A stretch of 35,113 nucleotides of DNA. Origin: Gnetum montanum. Its lineage: Eukaryota > Streptophyta > Gnetopsida > Gnetales > Gnetaceae. Of the stretch, positions 11,141 to 21,146 are shown one piece after another (the stretch's first letter is position 1; each line of letters starts with the position of its first letter). The stretch lies in NCBI GenBank assembly GCA_015680685.1, contig MNCI01035722.1, positions 79,501 through 114,613 of the forward strand, written 5' to 3'. The position numbers and the translations under genes are program-made. The notes under the pieces are model-generated. The model did not search any database, was not told where the DNA came from, and saw nothing but the letters and a program-made list of their open reading frames with translations.

Positions 11141-13181
11141 CTATGTGGCTATATTCATCGAGCTATATAGTTGTTGGAGTGTTGATTGGTGGCCTAGATA
11201 GGGTAACAGGAGGCACCGAGTTTGATGAGGTAGATGCATCACAACGTTTGACTTGTACTGAGTAGGAGGATGCAGTGGGTTTAGAACCATGCTATCTTTT
11301 TCTATGGCCATGCCTAAAGAAAGGATGCTTTCGACATTGTGGAGGAATCCACTGCTATTGATAGTAGTAGCACAAGTAACGTTCATAGGTTGATGTTGTG
11401 GTGCAAAACCTTTTGGCACAACTGGTGGCAATGTGGAAGGAGGTCAAGGATGAGAATATTTGAGGGTGAGAAGAAATGTAAGGAACATGAGGTGGTGATC
11501 TTGTTGGAGAGGACATGGGTTAATAGTACTCAGGAGAATGATAACGATGTGATGAAATAGAGGATGTTGACCTGGTCAAGGAAACATGATGCTGAACATA
11601 ATAAGCACTTGGGTTCGGATGGTATGAAGGGTGTGACTAGTTTGACAGTGGCCTCCCCCACGATTAGGAGCTTTGCCACTGTGGTTGAACATGATATTTC
11701 TGTACAAAATCTAGATGTAACATTCCTTCCCAATGCTCATGTAAATGTAACAAGATTGGGCATTGGCCTTTGAGGTGATCGTATAGGAAAACATCACATT
11801 GACACATGTGATTTGCAGTTGAGCTCTTATCCTTATTTTCTTTAACCCTTCTTTCCAATTGTTGAGTGTTGTCCTATCCTATTTCTTAGTTTGACATGAT
11901 TCCACCTCTAATAATGTTGGCATTTTCTCCACATTTTTTATGTACCCATTTTGTCATCTTATTAATCTTTGCCTCAATTTCCTCTAGTGATCGTAGTATT
12001 GGCAAAGATGATCCCACCTCTGTGAGGTGAGTTGATTTCTCTTCTTCATGGACCTTTGTTATTTTGAGATTCTAGGCTTGTTGAGATCTTTTAACATTCT
12101 CCCATTTAGCTATTTCTCCTTCCTCTTTTGCTACCTACTTGATAAGCTCCTAGAATTAGTGGGTTCGTAGTTCATATAGTTGACCTCAAGCATACATTCC
12201 TAAGGTCTCCCTTGTTTCATTACAAAGCTCATCCATGATGTGATACATTAGCCTTTCCTCGGAGAACTCATGGGCTGGGAAATTATTTAACAATGAATAA
12301 TATCTTTCTAAGGCCATGTCCAAGGGTTCATGTTGCTCTTATTTCCACTCTTGGATTTGTCTCCTCAAGGCTGACACTCTTGCATAGGTTTGATATCTCT
12401 CAGTGAAGATTTCTACCATTGTTGGCCAACTTCGAATTGATTTCAGCTTTAAAGACCTGTATCATACTTTTTCTTGGTCAACAAGTTTCATAGGAAAGAG
12501 CTTAAGTCTTTTCCACCCATTATCAATATTGTTCCATGTATAGGCATTGTAGAAGGCTTGTAAATGATGTTGCGGATCTAAATCATAACCTCCTGAAAAT
12601 TTAGGAAAGTTGTTTAAATCAAGCCTGGGTAGATGACTTTCCTTGCGATGCTTGCGAGATGTTTGAACAGCCTCTTGTATATGCATTAGGCTCTTAGTGG
12701 CTCGCAAGGGTTCATCATCACTAAGTAGCTTATGAGTTGGTGATTTGGGACAATGTTGTCTTTGTTCATGTTGGCATTCTTGGCTTTGCCTGTGGGTTCA
12801 ATTTCTATTTGTACGTCGACCCCTTGAGAAATGGTCATCCATGTCACGACCTGATGTTGAAGGCACAGAGGAAGAGAAAGAACTGGAAGACTCGTCATGA
12901 CTTTGGTAAGTCTCCCAATCATCCCCGGATAAATTCTTGTTAACTATTAGGAAGGTCCTAGGCCTTATGGGCCCCCTCATTCTATGGGATGTCCCATCCT
13001 CATGAAAGGTGTTCAAGTTGGATCACAAGAGATCTTGAGTATCATTGGAGTGTTCATGAACATATGAGACTCCTGCATAAGATTGAGTACTCCAAACTTC
13101 GTCTTCATCATAAATTTTGCTGGTTCTCTAATGAATTGCCTCACTAGAAGTTGTGGTATCATAGTCTTGTGAGAGAGACAT
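11141..13181 (-). pseudogene. gag: Element B gag, decayed
   Basis: The minus-strand frame starts at an ATG at 13181, about 110 bases inside the primer site, and stays readable in one frame to about 11.5 kb. A Ser/Asp-rich N-terminus is followed by the capsid-like core at 12707-12200, with a PKFSGGYDLDPQHHLQAFYNAY motif of retrotransposon gag near 12600, then a Lys/Glu-rich helical part (12150-11830). A Cys/His-containing segment at about 11810-11750 may be a remnant nucleocapsid motif, and a Tyr/Pro/Ser/His-rich tail follows. Many stops (for example at about 13130, 13020, 12798 and 12462) could come from single transitions. From about 11430 the better frame is uncertain. This is the only structural gene recognised in B. 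Confidence 0.65.
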
Positions 13182-13291
13182 TGTTGTGAATTGTGTGTGA
13201 CTTAATTGTAATTACTTTCTTTGTAAAAGATATATTGTTAATTCTTCATTACAGTGATCTTGTATAATATAACAAATCTAGATAACCAGCA

Positions 13292-13313
13292 CCATCCCCA
13301 GCAACAGCACCAA
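13292..13313 (-). other. Element B primer-binding site, tRNA-Asp type
   Basis: Directly inside the right LTR the minus strand reads TGGTGCTGTTGCTGGGGA. It differs from the complement of the plant tRNA-Asp 3' end, TGGCGCCGTTGCCGGGGA, at three positions. Each is a C-to-T change within CG. This fixes the orientation of B as minus and the right LTR as the 5' LTR. Confidence 0.8.
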
Positions 13314-14175
13314 TGATGAGTGGCTAGGTACTCCTACACCCAACCATATGAATACGAGTGTGTACACATGATCTAGTTGAACTTCATAGACAGACTAGTT
13401 GTGGCATCTAGATAGTTACATGTTGATTGTAATTCATTGTCTTCCCACCTGGACTAGTATTTGCTTTGTCATGTATGGTTTAGTCCAGAGTGAGGCAAAT
13501 GATGTAATCCTAAACTAGCGCTACTCCTAGAGACGATGGAAAATAATCTTGACTTAAGCTAATAGGCAACAAGAACTGAAATCTAAACTAGCCTAAGTGT
13601 TATGAGCATCCATCCTTTATCATTCATACGCATCTTGGACTTCATGCACTACTTCTGGGATTACCAAGCACACATTACTCGAAGCACTACTAGATATGCT
13701 ACTAGGTTACCAAGTAATTACACTTAAATGTTCGTGATTAAGATGTACTCATTCCACATTTAATAATAGGAATAGTAAATGACAATAAAGAAATGTTAAC
13801 TAAGAAAAAAATAAATAATAATTAATAATTAAATCATTAAAAACTAAGTGAATGCTACAATGATGGAGTAATCTCGATCTTTATTGCTGATCATGTGAGT
13901 GTCCAAGTACGTCACACTCGAACAAAGGTTCCATACAATTACAATCATCACACTGTGGGCATGTACTTGGGAAAGAACTGAAACTAATTGAAAACTGATA
14001 AAAAGACTCTACCCTAAGACTAAATAACTCCCCCCTTCCTGTGCATCCAAATGTTATATCTATAGGCCTCACAGGAATCATGATATTGTGTATTCGATAT
14101 CATTATCCAAGCTACGATATCATGTACCCGATATCAAGGATTCAATATTGGGGCCTAGTAAACCATGATTCATCA
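13314..14175 (-). repeat. Element B LTR (5' LTR in element orientation)
   Basis: This 862-bp copy starts TGATGAG and ends TTCATCA. It is the direct-repeat partner of 5195-6057. A TATA-like box on the minus strand at 14054-14064 would drive transcription toward gag at 13181. Confidence 0.95.
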
Positions 14176-14180
14176 TCTAC
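14176..14180 (+). repeat. Target-site duplication of element B, right copy (TCTAC)
   Basis: This is an exact copy of 5190-5194. Element A coding sequence resumes directly after it. Confidence 0.9.
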
Positions 14181-15517
14181 CAATTGGACTAAGGAATAAA
14201 AGAAATCTTTCTTACATAGCATATCTAGATACGTTTGGAGCAGTCCGTACCTCTATAGAATATGTAAAGATAATATAGCAAGAAGATGTATGGCTGAAAA
14301 TGAACAACAAAAAATTCTACAAATGTGCCATGATGATTTAGGGGGAGGCCACTTTGATAGCAAATGTAATGCTATCAAAATTCTTCAAAGTAGATTTTAT
14401 TGGCCCTCAATTTTTAAATATGTACACAAGTATGTGCAAGAGTGTGATAAATGTCAATGAATGAAAGCCATAACAAAAAGACATGAAATGCCCTTAAATC
14501 AATTTTGATAATCAAACCATTTGATGTGTGGGGTATTGACTTTTTAGGACCATTTCCACCATCTAGTGAATGTCAATACATTTTGGTTTGTATTGACTAT
14601 GTTACGAAATGGGTAGAAGTGAAAGCCACTCCAACAAATGATGTAAAGGTAGTTGTAGCATTCCTTAGGAAAGATATTTTAACGTGCTTTGGAGTGGAAC
14701 TCCATGGCCAATCATTAGTGATCAAGGAACCCATTTTGTCAATAAAATCATGGAAAAACTCCTTAAGTCTTATGGTATAAACATAAGATAGCTACTTCCT
14801 ATCATCCACAAAAAAATGGCCAAGTAGAGAATGCTAATAGAATTATCTTAAATATCTTAACAAAAATTGTATGTACTAAAGGGAGGGATTGGTCTAAAAA
14901 ATTACAAGCTGCACTTTGGGCTTATAGATTACTTATAAACCAAGTTTAGGATATTCACCTTATCAATTGGTTTATGGTAAGTTATTTCTATTGCCAGGTG
15001 AACTAAAATATCAATCTTTACGATTAGCCCAACAACTTAACTTTGAAGGTATGAACCAAGCCTCTAGAATTAATCAACTCCACGAACCTAACGAAATGAG
15101 GCTACATGCTCTAAACAAGCAAAAAATTATAAAAAGACAAATGAAAACATTACACGATAAGAGTAACTTTACAAAATCATTCTCCATAGCTGATAAAGTT
15201 TTACTTTACAATATGAGATTACATAAATTTTTAGGGAAATCAATAACTAGGTGGGAAGGCCCTTATTTTGTTGTTTAATCCCATGCTAATGGAAGTGTCC
15301 TCATATCGCCTATTGATGATTCCTCAACAACATTCCTAGTTAGTGGCCAAAGACTTAAGTTATATAATCAACACCACATTGAGGAACCTAGAAAAGATGA
15401 ATTAATAGAGCTAAGTGACCCAACTTATCCCACTACAAATGAATTACATGAGAACCATCCATTAGAAGTCCTAGCTCTTAAATGTACCCCTCAACCAGAC
15501 TCTTTTATCATCAAATA
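14181..15517 (+). pseudogene. Element A integrase
   Basis: This is the continuation of A's pol after the B insertion. The HHCC zinc finger is intact at about 14330-14458 (HDDLGGGH ... CDKCQ). The catalytic core is split by frameshifts. GIDFLGPF carries the first Asp (about 14530), the second Asp lies in SDQGTHF in another frame at about 14720, and the Glu in HPQKNGQVEN is at about 14803-14830. The C-terminal part at 14967-15278 has the GPY/F-type motif RWEGPYFV, and a trailing segment with SGQRLKLYN matches Athila-type integrase ends. Several stops and at least two frameshifts make it non-functional. Confidence 0.85.
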
Positions 15518-16789
15518 AATTAATAAAGAACTACTTACAATCTACAACATTTACCTTGAAAAATGTAGAGGGAAATAGCACATTCTATTGTGAGTTGGAA
15601 CTAGAATGAATTCGGTAGCATCATGTCTAGAATGCAAGGGAGAATGACAACTCCTCCTACCTTGAAATAGGTAGGTTTAAACCCAAAATCCAACTAATCC
15701 TTCACATAATAAATTTCATTGTTTTCAAACAATATTCTTTAAGTACATTATTCATAAGTCAAGATGGCTACATAGCTTAGTGTAGGGAAATGCTTATTAG
15801 TGTTTAATTTCTATTAAATACTTACTTGAATGAGTGACTAAGGTAAAAAAGGTGTGTTATATTGGACTTAGTTTCTTTGATAGTAAAAAGCATCTATCTA
15901 TATTTAGCCATGTGGGCAATCGTTACAAAATGAAATTGGCTCCCATAAGAACCTCATGGTTGAAGCCAGTCAGATATTTAATTTCTTCTGAAAAAAAAAC
16001 AAAAAAAATGATCAGAAAAAAAATGAAGAAAAAACACAAGAAAAAAAATAAACACAAGAAAGGAAAAAAAAATCACCCCACAAGAATTTTCAATCATGAG
16101 GTTGAGCCCCACTCCCACAAGAACCTTACAGTTGGGGTGATGCTCCAAGCTCACAATTTTAGGCATCCCATAAGAACCTCCTTCTGTAAGCAAAGTGTTT
16201 AAGGGTTAGCCACTAATTACCAATCTATTCTCAATGCCACTACCTTAGAACTAGGGTATAACACTAGCAACAAAGAAGTCACTAATCCATAGTTGGTATC
16301 TTAATGGACATCTTAACTTCTAATCATTCCTTTTACTTTATTATTTAGTTGCTTTGCTTATGTTTCTTTGTACTTTTTAGACTATTTTTTTTCTTTGCTT
16401 TTGTTTTGTATTTCTCATATTATTGTTTTCTTTTTTGCTTTTGTTTTTATCTAGTTTTTACCTTGTACTATTTCTCATTTTATTTTTGTTGAGTTATCTT
16501 CCTATTTTCTCTTGTATGGTCATCTCTTTGGCTAGTGGTAGTTCTATGCATGGGTTTTCTTTATGTATCCCATCATGTCTTCCATAGGTGTCAATGGTCA
16601 AGATCCATACTATGGTCGCCAATAATGGATACTAACACTCATTCATCCATTGCCTTCGGTTTCCTCCTAGTCTGGATACATAAAACCTAGGGAAATTTTT
16701 GCTTTTGGTATGTCCTTTGATCATATCTCTTTTTAATACTTTATATCTTTGCTAATTAACCTAAGTATGTTACATACCTTAGCTTAATT
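15518..16789 (+). other. Element A 3' untranslated region
   Basis: No convincing gene lies between the integrase end and the polypurine tract. The stretch holds an A-rich purine run (about 15985-16076) that gives an artefactual Lys-rich ORF, a short repeated phrase (CCCATAAGAACCTC and variants, near 15942, 16110 and 16167), and a T-rich tract (about 16320-16510). An env-like ORF, present in some Athila elements, was not recognised. Confidence 0.55.
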
Positions 16790-16805
16790 AGGGGGGGTGG
16801 GGGGC
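16789..16805 (+). other. Candidate polypurine tract of element A
   Basis: The run AGGGGGGGTGGGGGG precedes a possible LTR start (TGGTGGAG at about 16806). The position, after the integrase and 3' UTR, fits the plus-strand primer of element A. The LTR partner at the 5' side was not found. Confidence 0.5.
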
Positions 16806-17023
16806 TGGTGGAGTGGATAACCAAGTAATAAAGGATATGATAGTAGGGTATAACCAACTTGGAAGCTAAGCCAAGAATAAGTTAGGAAATGAGTTAGATG
16901 TAAGTAATGCATCTCAGATCCTTAAATTATAGAAGAGGTTTAAAACTTGAGGTTATAAGTCATTCTTACACCTAATAAAGCAAACCTTGTGAGATGACAT
17001 TAAGCCCAAGTAATCCTAGGTAG
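16806..17023 (+). repeat. Putative start of element A 3' LTR, interrupted by element C
   Basis: This sequence follows the G-rich tract and runs up to the insertion point of C. It would continue at 34835. It is called an LTR only from position, because no second copy is visible in the window. Confidence 0.35.
17019..17023 (+). repeat. Target-site duplication of element C, left copy (GGTAG)
   Basis: GGTAG immediately precedes the left LTR of C and recurs at 34830-34834 immediately after the right LTR. Confidence 0.85.
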
Positions 17024-17616
17024 GGTACCGCCTGAAATCGTCGGTCTCTGGCTGGAAGAAAACAGAGACCGTGGGATCGCAGGGCATGCACAAAAGACCC
17101 TACCTTCGCCTAAGGGCGAGCTGGAATGCACGAAGGTAGAGTACCTTGGGTGGTCCGCACGCAGATCAGACAAGGATTTCCCCGAGCATATACCGAAGTG
17201 CTACACGCTGGGTTATGCGTAAACGGCGTGACGGGCATAAACGAGAGCATAAACAGCGTAACAAATGCGGACAGGGCGTAAATGTAAATGAGCGTAAATA
17301 GAAACACATGTAATAAATTAGCGTAAATAGAAACACATGTAAGAAATTAGCATAAATTGTAAACAATGGTATTACAGAGTCAAAGTATAGTGCACCGGTC
17401 TAACGCAGTTGTGATGGAACACAAGGTAGACGAAAAGCCCCGGTGGATGCAGGGATGACTTGGCTGGTTCGCACGGTAGGCGGAGCATAGAGACTGTGTG
17501 CCCAGCGTACAGGACTATCCAACGTAAAGGGTTTTAGCTCTGGTGCGCAGCGTAATTGTTCTCTGGTATGCTCTGGATTTTTTGCCAACCGACCTGGATG
17601 AAGTGGAAAATTGGGG

Positions 17617-17627
17617 CTTTTATATCG
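17617..17627 (-). promoter_or_regulatory. Element C LTR TATA box (3' LTR copy)
   Basis: The minus strand reads GATATAAAAGC. The equivalent in the 5' LTR (34277-34287) reads GGTATAAAAAC. It divides U3 (to the right, with the palindromes) from R/U5. Confidence 0.65.
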
Positions 17628-17716
17628 GTTGTTACGCTAGACTCGGGTTAGGAGACATGTGGTGCGTTGACCGGGTGCATACAATTTACAAATATACAAC
17701 ATGTTACATCTGTTGA

Positions 17717-17986
17717 GCGTATACGCTGGACATGCTGGGCGTGTGTGAACTTGGGTGGAGATGCTATGGACGCTGGGCATATACGTCGGGCGTATACACT
17801 GATGGTAGCCGACTTGCTTCAATTATTGCTCTTCAGTGCTGTCTTCATGCTGTCTTTGGAGATTTTTTCGTCGGGCGTATGCATCTATTGTACCTGCCGA
17901 GCGTACATGTGAGGTGTGTACGCTAGAGAATGCCAGGCGTATACGCTGGGCGTACACACTACGGGTGTGAACTTGGGCGTATACGC
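17717..17986. promoter_or_regulatory. GCGTATACGC palindromes in the left LTR of C
   Basis: Perfect 10-bp palindromes lie at 17717-17726, 17937-17946 and 17977-17986, with near matches (GCGTATACAC, GCATATACGT) between them. They lie about 100-370 bases upstream of the TATA box in element orientation, as expected for U3 enhancer sites. Confidence 0.6.
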
Positions 17987-18132
17987 TGGCACAGTATACT
18001 TAGTGAAAACTAAGTATTTCGATCCCCAAAGTTGCCATGTGTGACATCAAATGTAGCTGACGTCGTCTGTGGGTTGCAGGGATCTACTTCTTGTTGGACA
18101 AGTACCAAGCTCGAAATTTTTGTGGTGTTTCA

Positions 18133-18145
18133 TTGGCCCCTCTTT
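18133..18145 (-). other. Element C polypurine tract
   Basis: The minus strand reads AAAGAGGGGCCAA, abutting the left LTR. It is the expected plus-strand primer and confirms the minus orientation. Confidence 0.75.
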
Positions 18146-19170
18146 GTTGACGCTTGGAGGAATCAACCCGAGAAGCATCGACAAAGAAGTGCAAAACACC
18201 ACAAGCAACTTGATATAGACTTTGTCCTTTGCCACTTGACTAGACGTCATCGCACCGTGTTCAGTAGTACATGGGATCGAAAAAGTGAAATTTGTAGCTG
18301 GTAGGAGGAAAGGGATTGTGGGGATTGGTGACTGCTCAAGGAATTATGCTAGGGAAATGGGATGCTCGGGTGTGCGGCATGCTGGTCCTCGTCAATAGCC
18401 ATTGTTTAGCAGACTCAGAATTCAGACATGCGATGTGCGTCCTTTGGGGGAACAAGGCTCTTGATTAGTGTTCAAGAGAACTTGTTGGCAAGACCAAAGC
18501 CACAGGAGGATGTGTTACATTCTTTGGAGGAACAGGGCCTGTGTTTAATGTTTAGGGGAGGCTTATTGGCGGATAACCAAAGCCATGCAACTGGATGCTT
18601 CTTAACCGTTTTGGACATGAGTACTTGATTTTTAGACAACTGCCTTCCCGCCTGGGGGCTTATATGGGAAGTGCCAAGGGTCTCGCCTTTTTTTTGGAAG
18701 TTTATGCTGATCTTGTACTCATGCTCAGGTGTCAGGCCGTGTGTTGCAACTGCTGTAACATGTTGCAGTATGCCACAGTGTGCTCAAAGTTTTGAGTGTA
18801 TTCGGTGTATTGGAGGTTGGTAAACAGATAGTGAATATACCGGGAATGGGAATGTACTAATGAACGATTTGATTTAGTCCCACCATGTGTGCTGTGAACA
18901 TTGTCCCATCTTGCTGCTTGCGATGAGATGCATTCTTGTGCGAAAACTTTGGGGTGTCATCCTGCAAACACGACTCCAAGGAGACGAGAAAACCATGGGT
19001 GAGTAAGCGAGCTCATATTTAAACGGCTGCAGATGGAACAAAAATACTGGAGGAGATTCTGAGCACTGAGTATGAATGGCGGCGACGATGATGAGATTGT
19101 GTGCCGGTGAGCGATGCAGTGGTTCTGATGAATGAGTGTGGCTGTGGAGTGAAGAGCCGGAGATGAACGT
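18146..19170 (-). other. Element C 3' UTR, without a recognised gene
   Basis: Short ORFs here show no domain signature. A degenerate tandem pair of about 78 bp lies at about 18440-18600 (both copies contain an AACAAGGC/AACAGGGC core and end near CCAAAGCCA). Otherwise nothing stands out. Confidence 0.5.
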
Positions 19171-19700
19171 GCCATTTTATAGTCTTAGTGGACTATCATG
19201 GGTTAGTTTTATGTCGTAACCCGTTGGACATTGCCTGTTTAGCATCATGGCAGACATTACGTTGCTAGTTTCTAGTCTTAGCGGACCATGCAAAGGCAAG
19301 CTAGTTTATAGTCTTAGCGGACTCTGATGGTTGTGACGGTGGCAGTTTACTGTCATGTCGGACGGGTACTAGTTTATCATCATTGCAGACACTGTGGGAT
19401 ATCAGTTTATTGTCATGATGCCAGGACTGTTGTGGTGTCAGTTTTAAGTCATAACCTAGGACCGTTCTGTGGTATCGGTTTACCATCATGATTCCAGGAC
19501 TTGTCTGTGGTATCAGTTTAAAGTCGTGATTCCATGACTTGTCTGTGGTATTAGTTTAAAGTCGTGATTCCAGGACTTGTCTGTGGTATCAGTTTTAAGT
19601 CGTGATTCCAGGACTTGTCTGTGGTATCAGTTTAAAGTCGTGATTCCAGGACTTGTCTGTGGTATCAGTTTAAAGTCATGATTCCAGGACTTGTCTGTAC
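19171..19700 (-). repeat. Minisatellite array in the element C 3' UTR
   Basis: At least five near-perfect 38-bp units lie at about 19490-19697, each with the core GTATCAGTTTAAAGTCGTGA followed by TTCCAGGAC. Older, more diverged units with an AGTTTATAGTC...GCGGAC core extend left to about 19171. The array starts just after the integrase stop. The core is shared with arrays at 23311-23406 and 28588-28910. Confidence 0.85.
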
Positions 19701-19712
19701 CTGAGCTTGTAC

Positions 19713-21146
19713 TCAAACGTACAATGATTTTAGATACAAGTGATTGGTCGGATTGGCAAGCTCGTTTCCTTCCACGTCAACTAGCTTGAATGCTCCATTG
19801 TCAAATGCTTTAGTGACCAAGTAAGGCCCTTCCCAGTTAGCTGAGAATTTGTCTGGGTGTTCCCAAATAGCCTTAAGCACAAGGTCGCCTTCTTTGATAG
19901 GGTTCTTGTTGATGTTATGCCGATGTCGTTGCCGTTGTTTTTCTTGGTACCATTCAATTTGGTCGGGTGCGCGTATGCGTTCCTCTTCCACCGAGTCCAG
20001 GTTAATGATGCATAGACCATTGTTCTGCCCGTCGTCGAGGAGTCTGGAGAGTGTGATCCTTAAAGATGGTACCTGTAATTCCAAAGGTAAAACAACTTCT
20101 GAACCGTAAACAAGACTATATGGTGTTTTACCTGTTGAAGTTCGATGTGTTGTACGGTATGCCCACAATGCGTACACCAATTGTTCGTGCCACTTCCTCT
20201 TGCTTTGGGTAAGCATTTTCTTAAGTATTATAATAATTGTCTTGTTTGTTGCTTCTGCTTGTCCATTGCTCTGAGGATAGTAAGGGGATGAAAACGAGTG
20301 TTTGATCCCTAGGCTTTCACAAAAGGTTTTGGTCTCGGCACTACTAAATTGTGGCCCGTTATCAGTGATGATTGTCATGGGAATGCCAAAACGGGTTACA
20401 ATGTTTTTGAGGATGAAATTGCACACATGTTCAGATGTGGTTTTGCGAAGGGGAGTAGCTTCTACCCACTTCGTAAAATATTCGGTTGCGATTATGATGA
20501 AACTATGCCCTGCCGAAGACGAGGGTGTTATCAGGCCGATAAGGTCCAATTCCCACTTTTGAAAGGGCCATGTAATTTGTGCTGTATGCAACTCATTTGG
20601 TGGGACATGTATCAGATTACTATGTTTTTGGAAAGTGCTACATGTTTTAACCTTGGAGAGACAGTCATACTCCATGTGTAGCCAATAGTAGCCTAAGCAT
20701 CTGATTTTCGTTGCCATGGCTTTTGGTGCTATGTGTCCTCCGCATAGTCCCTCATGTACCTGATCAACAATAGTTTGGGCATCGGTACCACTAATGCACG
20801 TTAACAATATTCCTTCGTAGGATCGACGACACAATGTGTCCCCTACCAGGGTATACTGCTTAGAACGTTTTTGCACTACGTCTTTCTGTGTATTTGTTAG
20901 ATGTCGTGGCGTTTCGCCGTGTAGAAGGTATTCTTTTATGTCGTCATACCATTCTGCTGCGTGTGTTGTGCTAACAGATGCAATTGGCAACATGTCGGGA
21001 GTATCGGTTATTGGTTTGGCACAATTGATTACGGAGCTTGGTAATGCGTGGAACATGTCTGGCGATATGTTTAATGCTAATGTGGCTAACACGTCTGCAA
21101 TGGTGTTATCATTTCTAGAAACGTGTTGCACATCGATGTTTTTGAA
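19713..21146 (-). pseudogene. Element C integrase, nearly intact
   Basis: This is in the same frame as the RT block and separated from it by one TGA at 21147-21149. From the first Met-like codon at 21131 there are 472 readable codons. The zinc finger has His126, His133 and Cys164, but Phe167 occupies the last Cys position. The catalytic triad is present as Asp196 (WELDLIG), Asp257 (ITDNGPQF) and Glu293 (NGQAEA), with 35 residues between the last two as in all retroviral-type integrases. The C-terminal GPY/F module has NWEGPYLV. Intact spacing suggests relatively recent decay compared with A and B. Confidence 0.9.

Larger units (their letters stand above)
5195..14175 (-). mobile_element. Element B: non-autonomous LTR retrotransposon carrying gag and an extra ORF
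   Basis: Two direct copies of an 862-863 bp sequence, each starting TGATGA and ending TCATCA, flank 7256 bp, and the whole is bounded by the TSD TCTAC. Orientation is minus: the tRNA-type primer site, a decayed gag and a second long ORF all read on the minus strand from the right-hand LTR. No protease, RT, RNase H or integrase motif was found on either strand. The element resembles the class of gag-only terminal-repeat elements that depend on another element's enzymes. By eye the LTRs differ by about 10% over the first 230 bp, so the insertion is old. An undetermined base (n) lies at 9441. Confidence 0.85.
1158..17023 (+). mobile_element. Element A: Athila-like Ty3/gypsy LTR retrotransposon, decayed and interrupted
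   Basis: The domain order gag, protease, RT, RNase H, integrase is that of Ty3/gypsy elements. The gag and RT sequences (for example FVEGL in gag; PFGLCNA, EVFMDDF and LGHVGYYRRFIKD in pol) look most like the Athila lineage. One frame stays readable, apart from stop codons, from 1158 to 4661. Element B is inserted at 5194/5195 between the RNase H and integrase regions, and joining the flanks with one TSD copy restores the frame. Element C is inserted near the 3' end, in what is probably the 3' LTR. The outer boundaries are not proven, because no terminal repeat pair could be matched. Confidence 0.8.
17024..18132 (-). repeat. Element C LTR, left (3' LTR in element orientation)
   Basis: This 1109-bp copy ends GTTTCA. 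The first base is G where the other copy has T, so the terminal TG is damaged here. Relative to the right copy it carries an extra tandem copy of a segment of about 31 bp near 17290-17352. It contains three perfect GCGTATACGC palindromes in U3. Confidence 0.93.

Noticed and set aside
15834-16202. ORF with a Lys-rich stretch resembling a nuclear localisation signal
   Set aside because: The Lys run is the translation of an A-rich simple-sequence tract at about 15985-16076 in the 3' UTR of element A, and no domain surrounds it.
17110-17366. ORFs in the C LTRs with repeated Phe/Tyr/Leu segments
   Set aside because: They come from the GCGTAAA motif array and a tandem duplication in the LTR, and the two LTR copies do not keep the frame equally.
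19301-19700. CRISPR-like regular repeats
   Set aside because: The units are directly abutting 38-bp tandem copies without unique spacers, in a plant retroelement 3' UTR, so this is a minisatellite.
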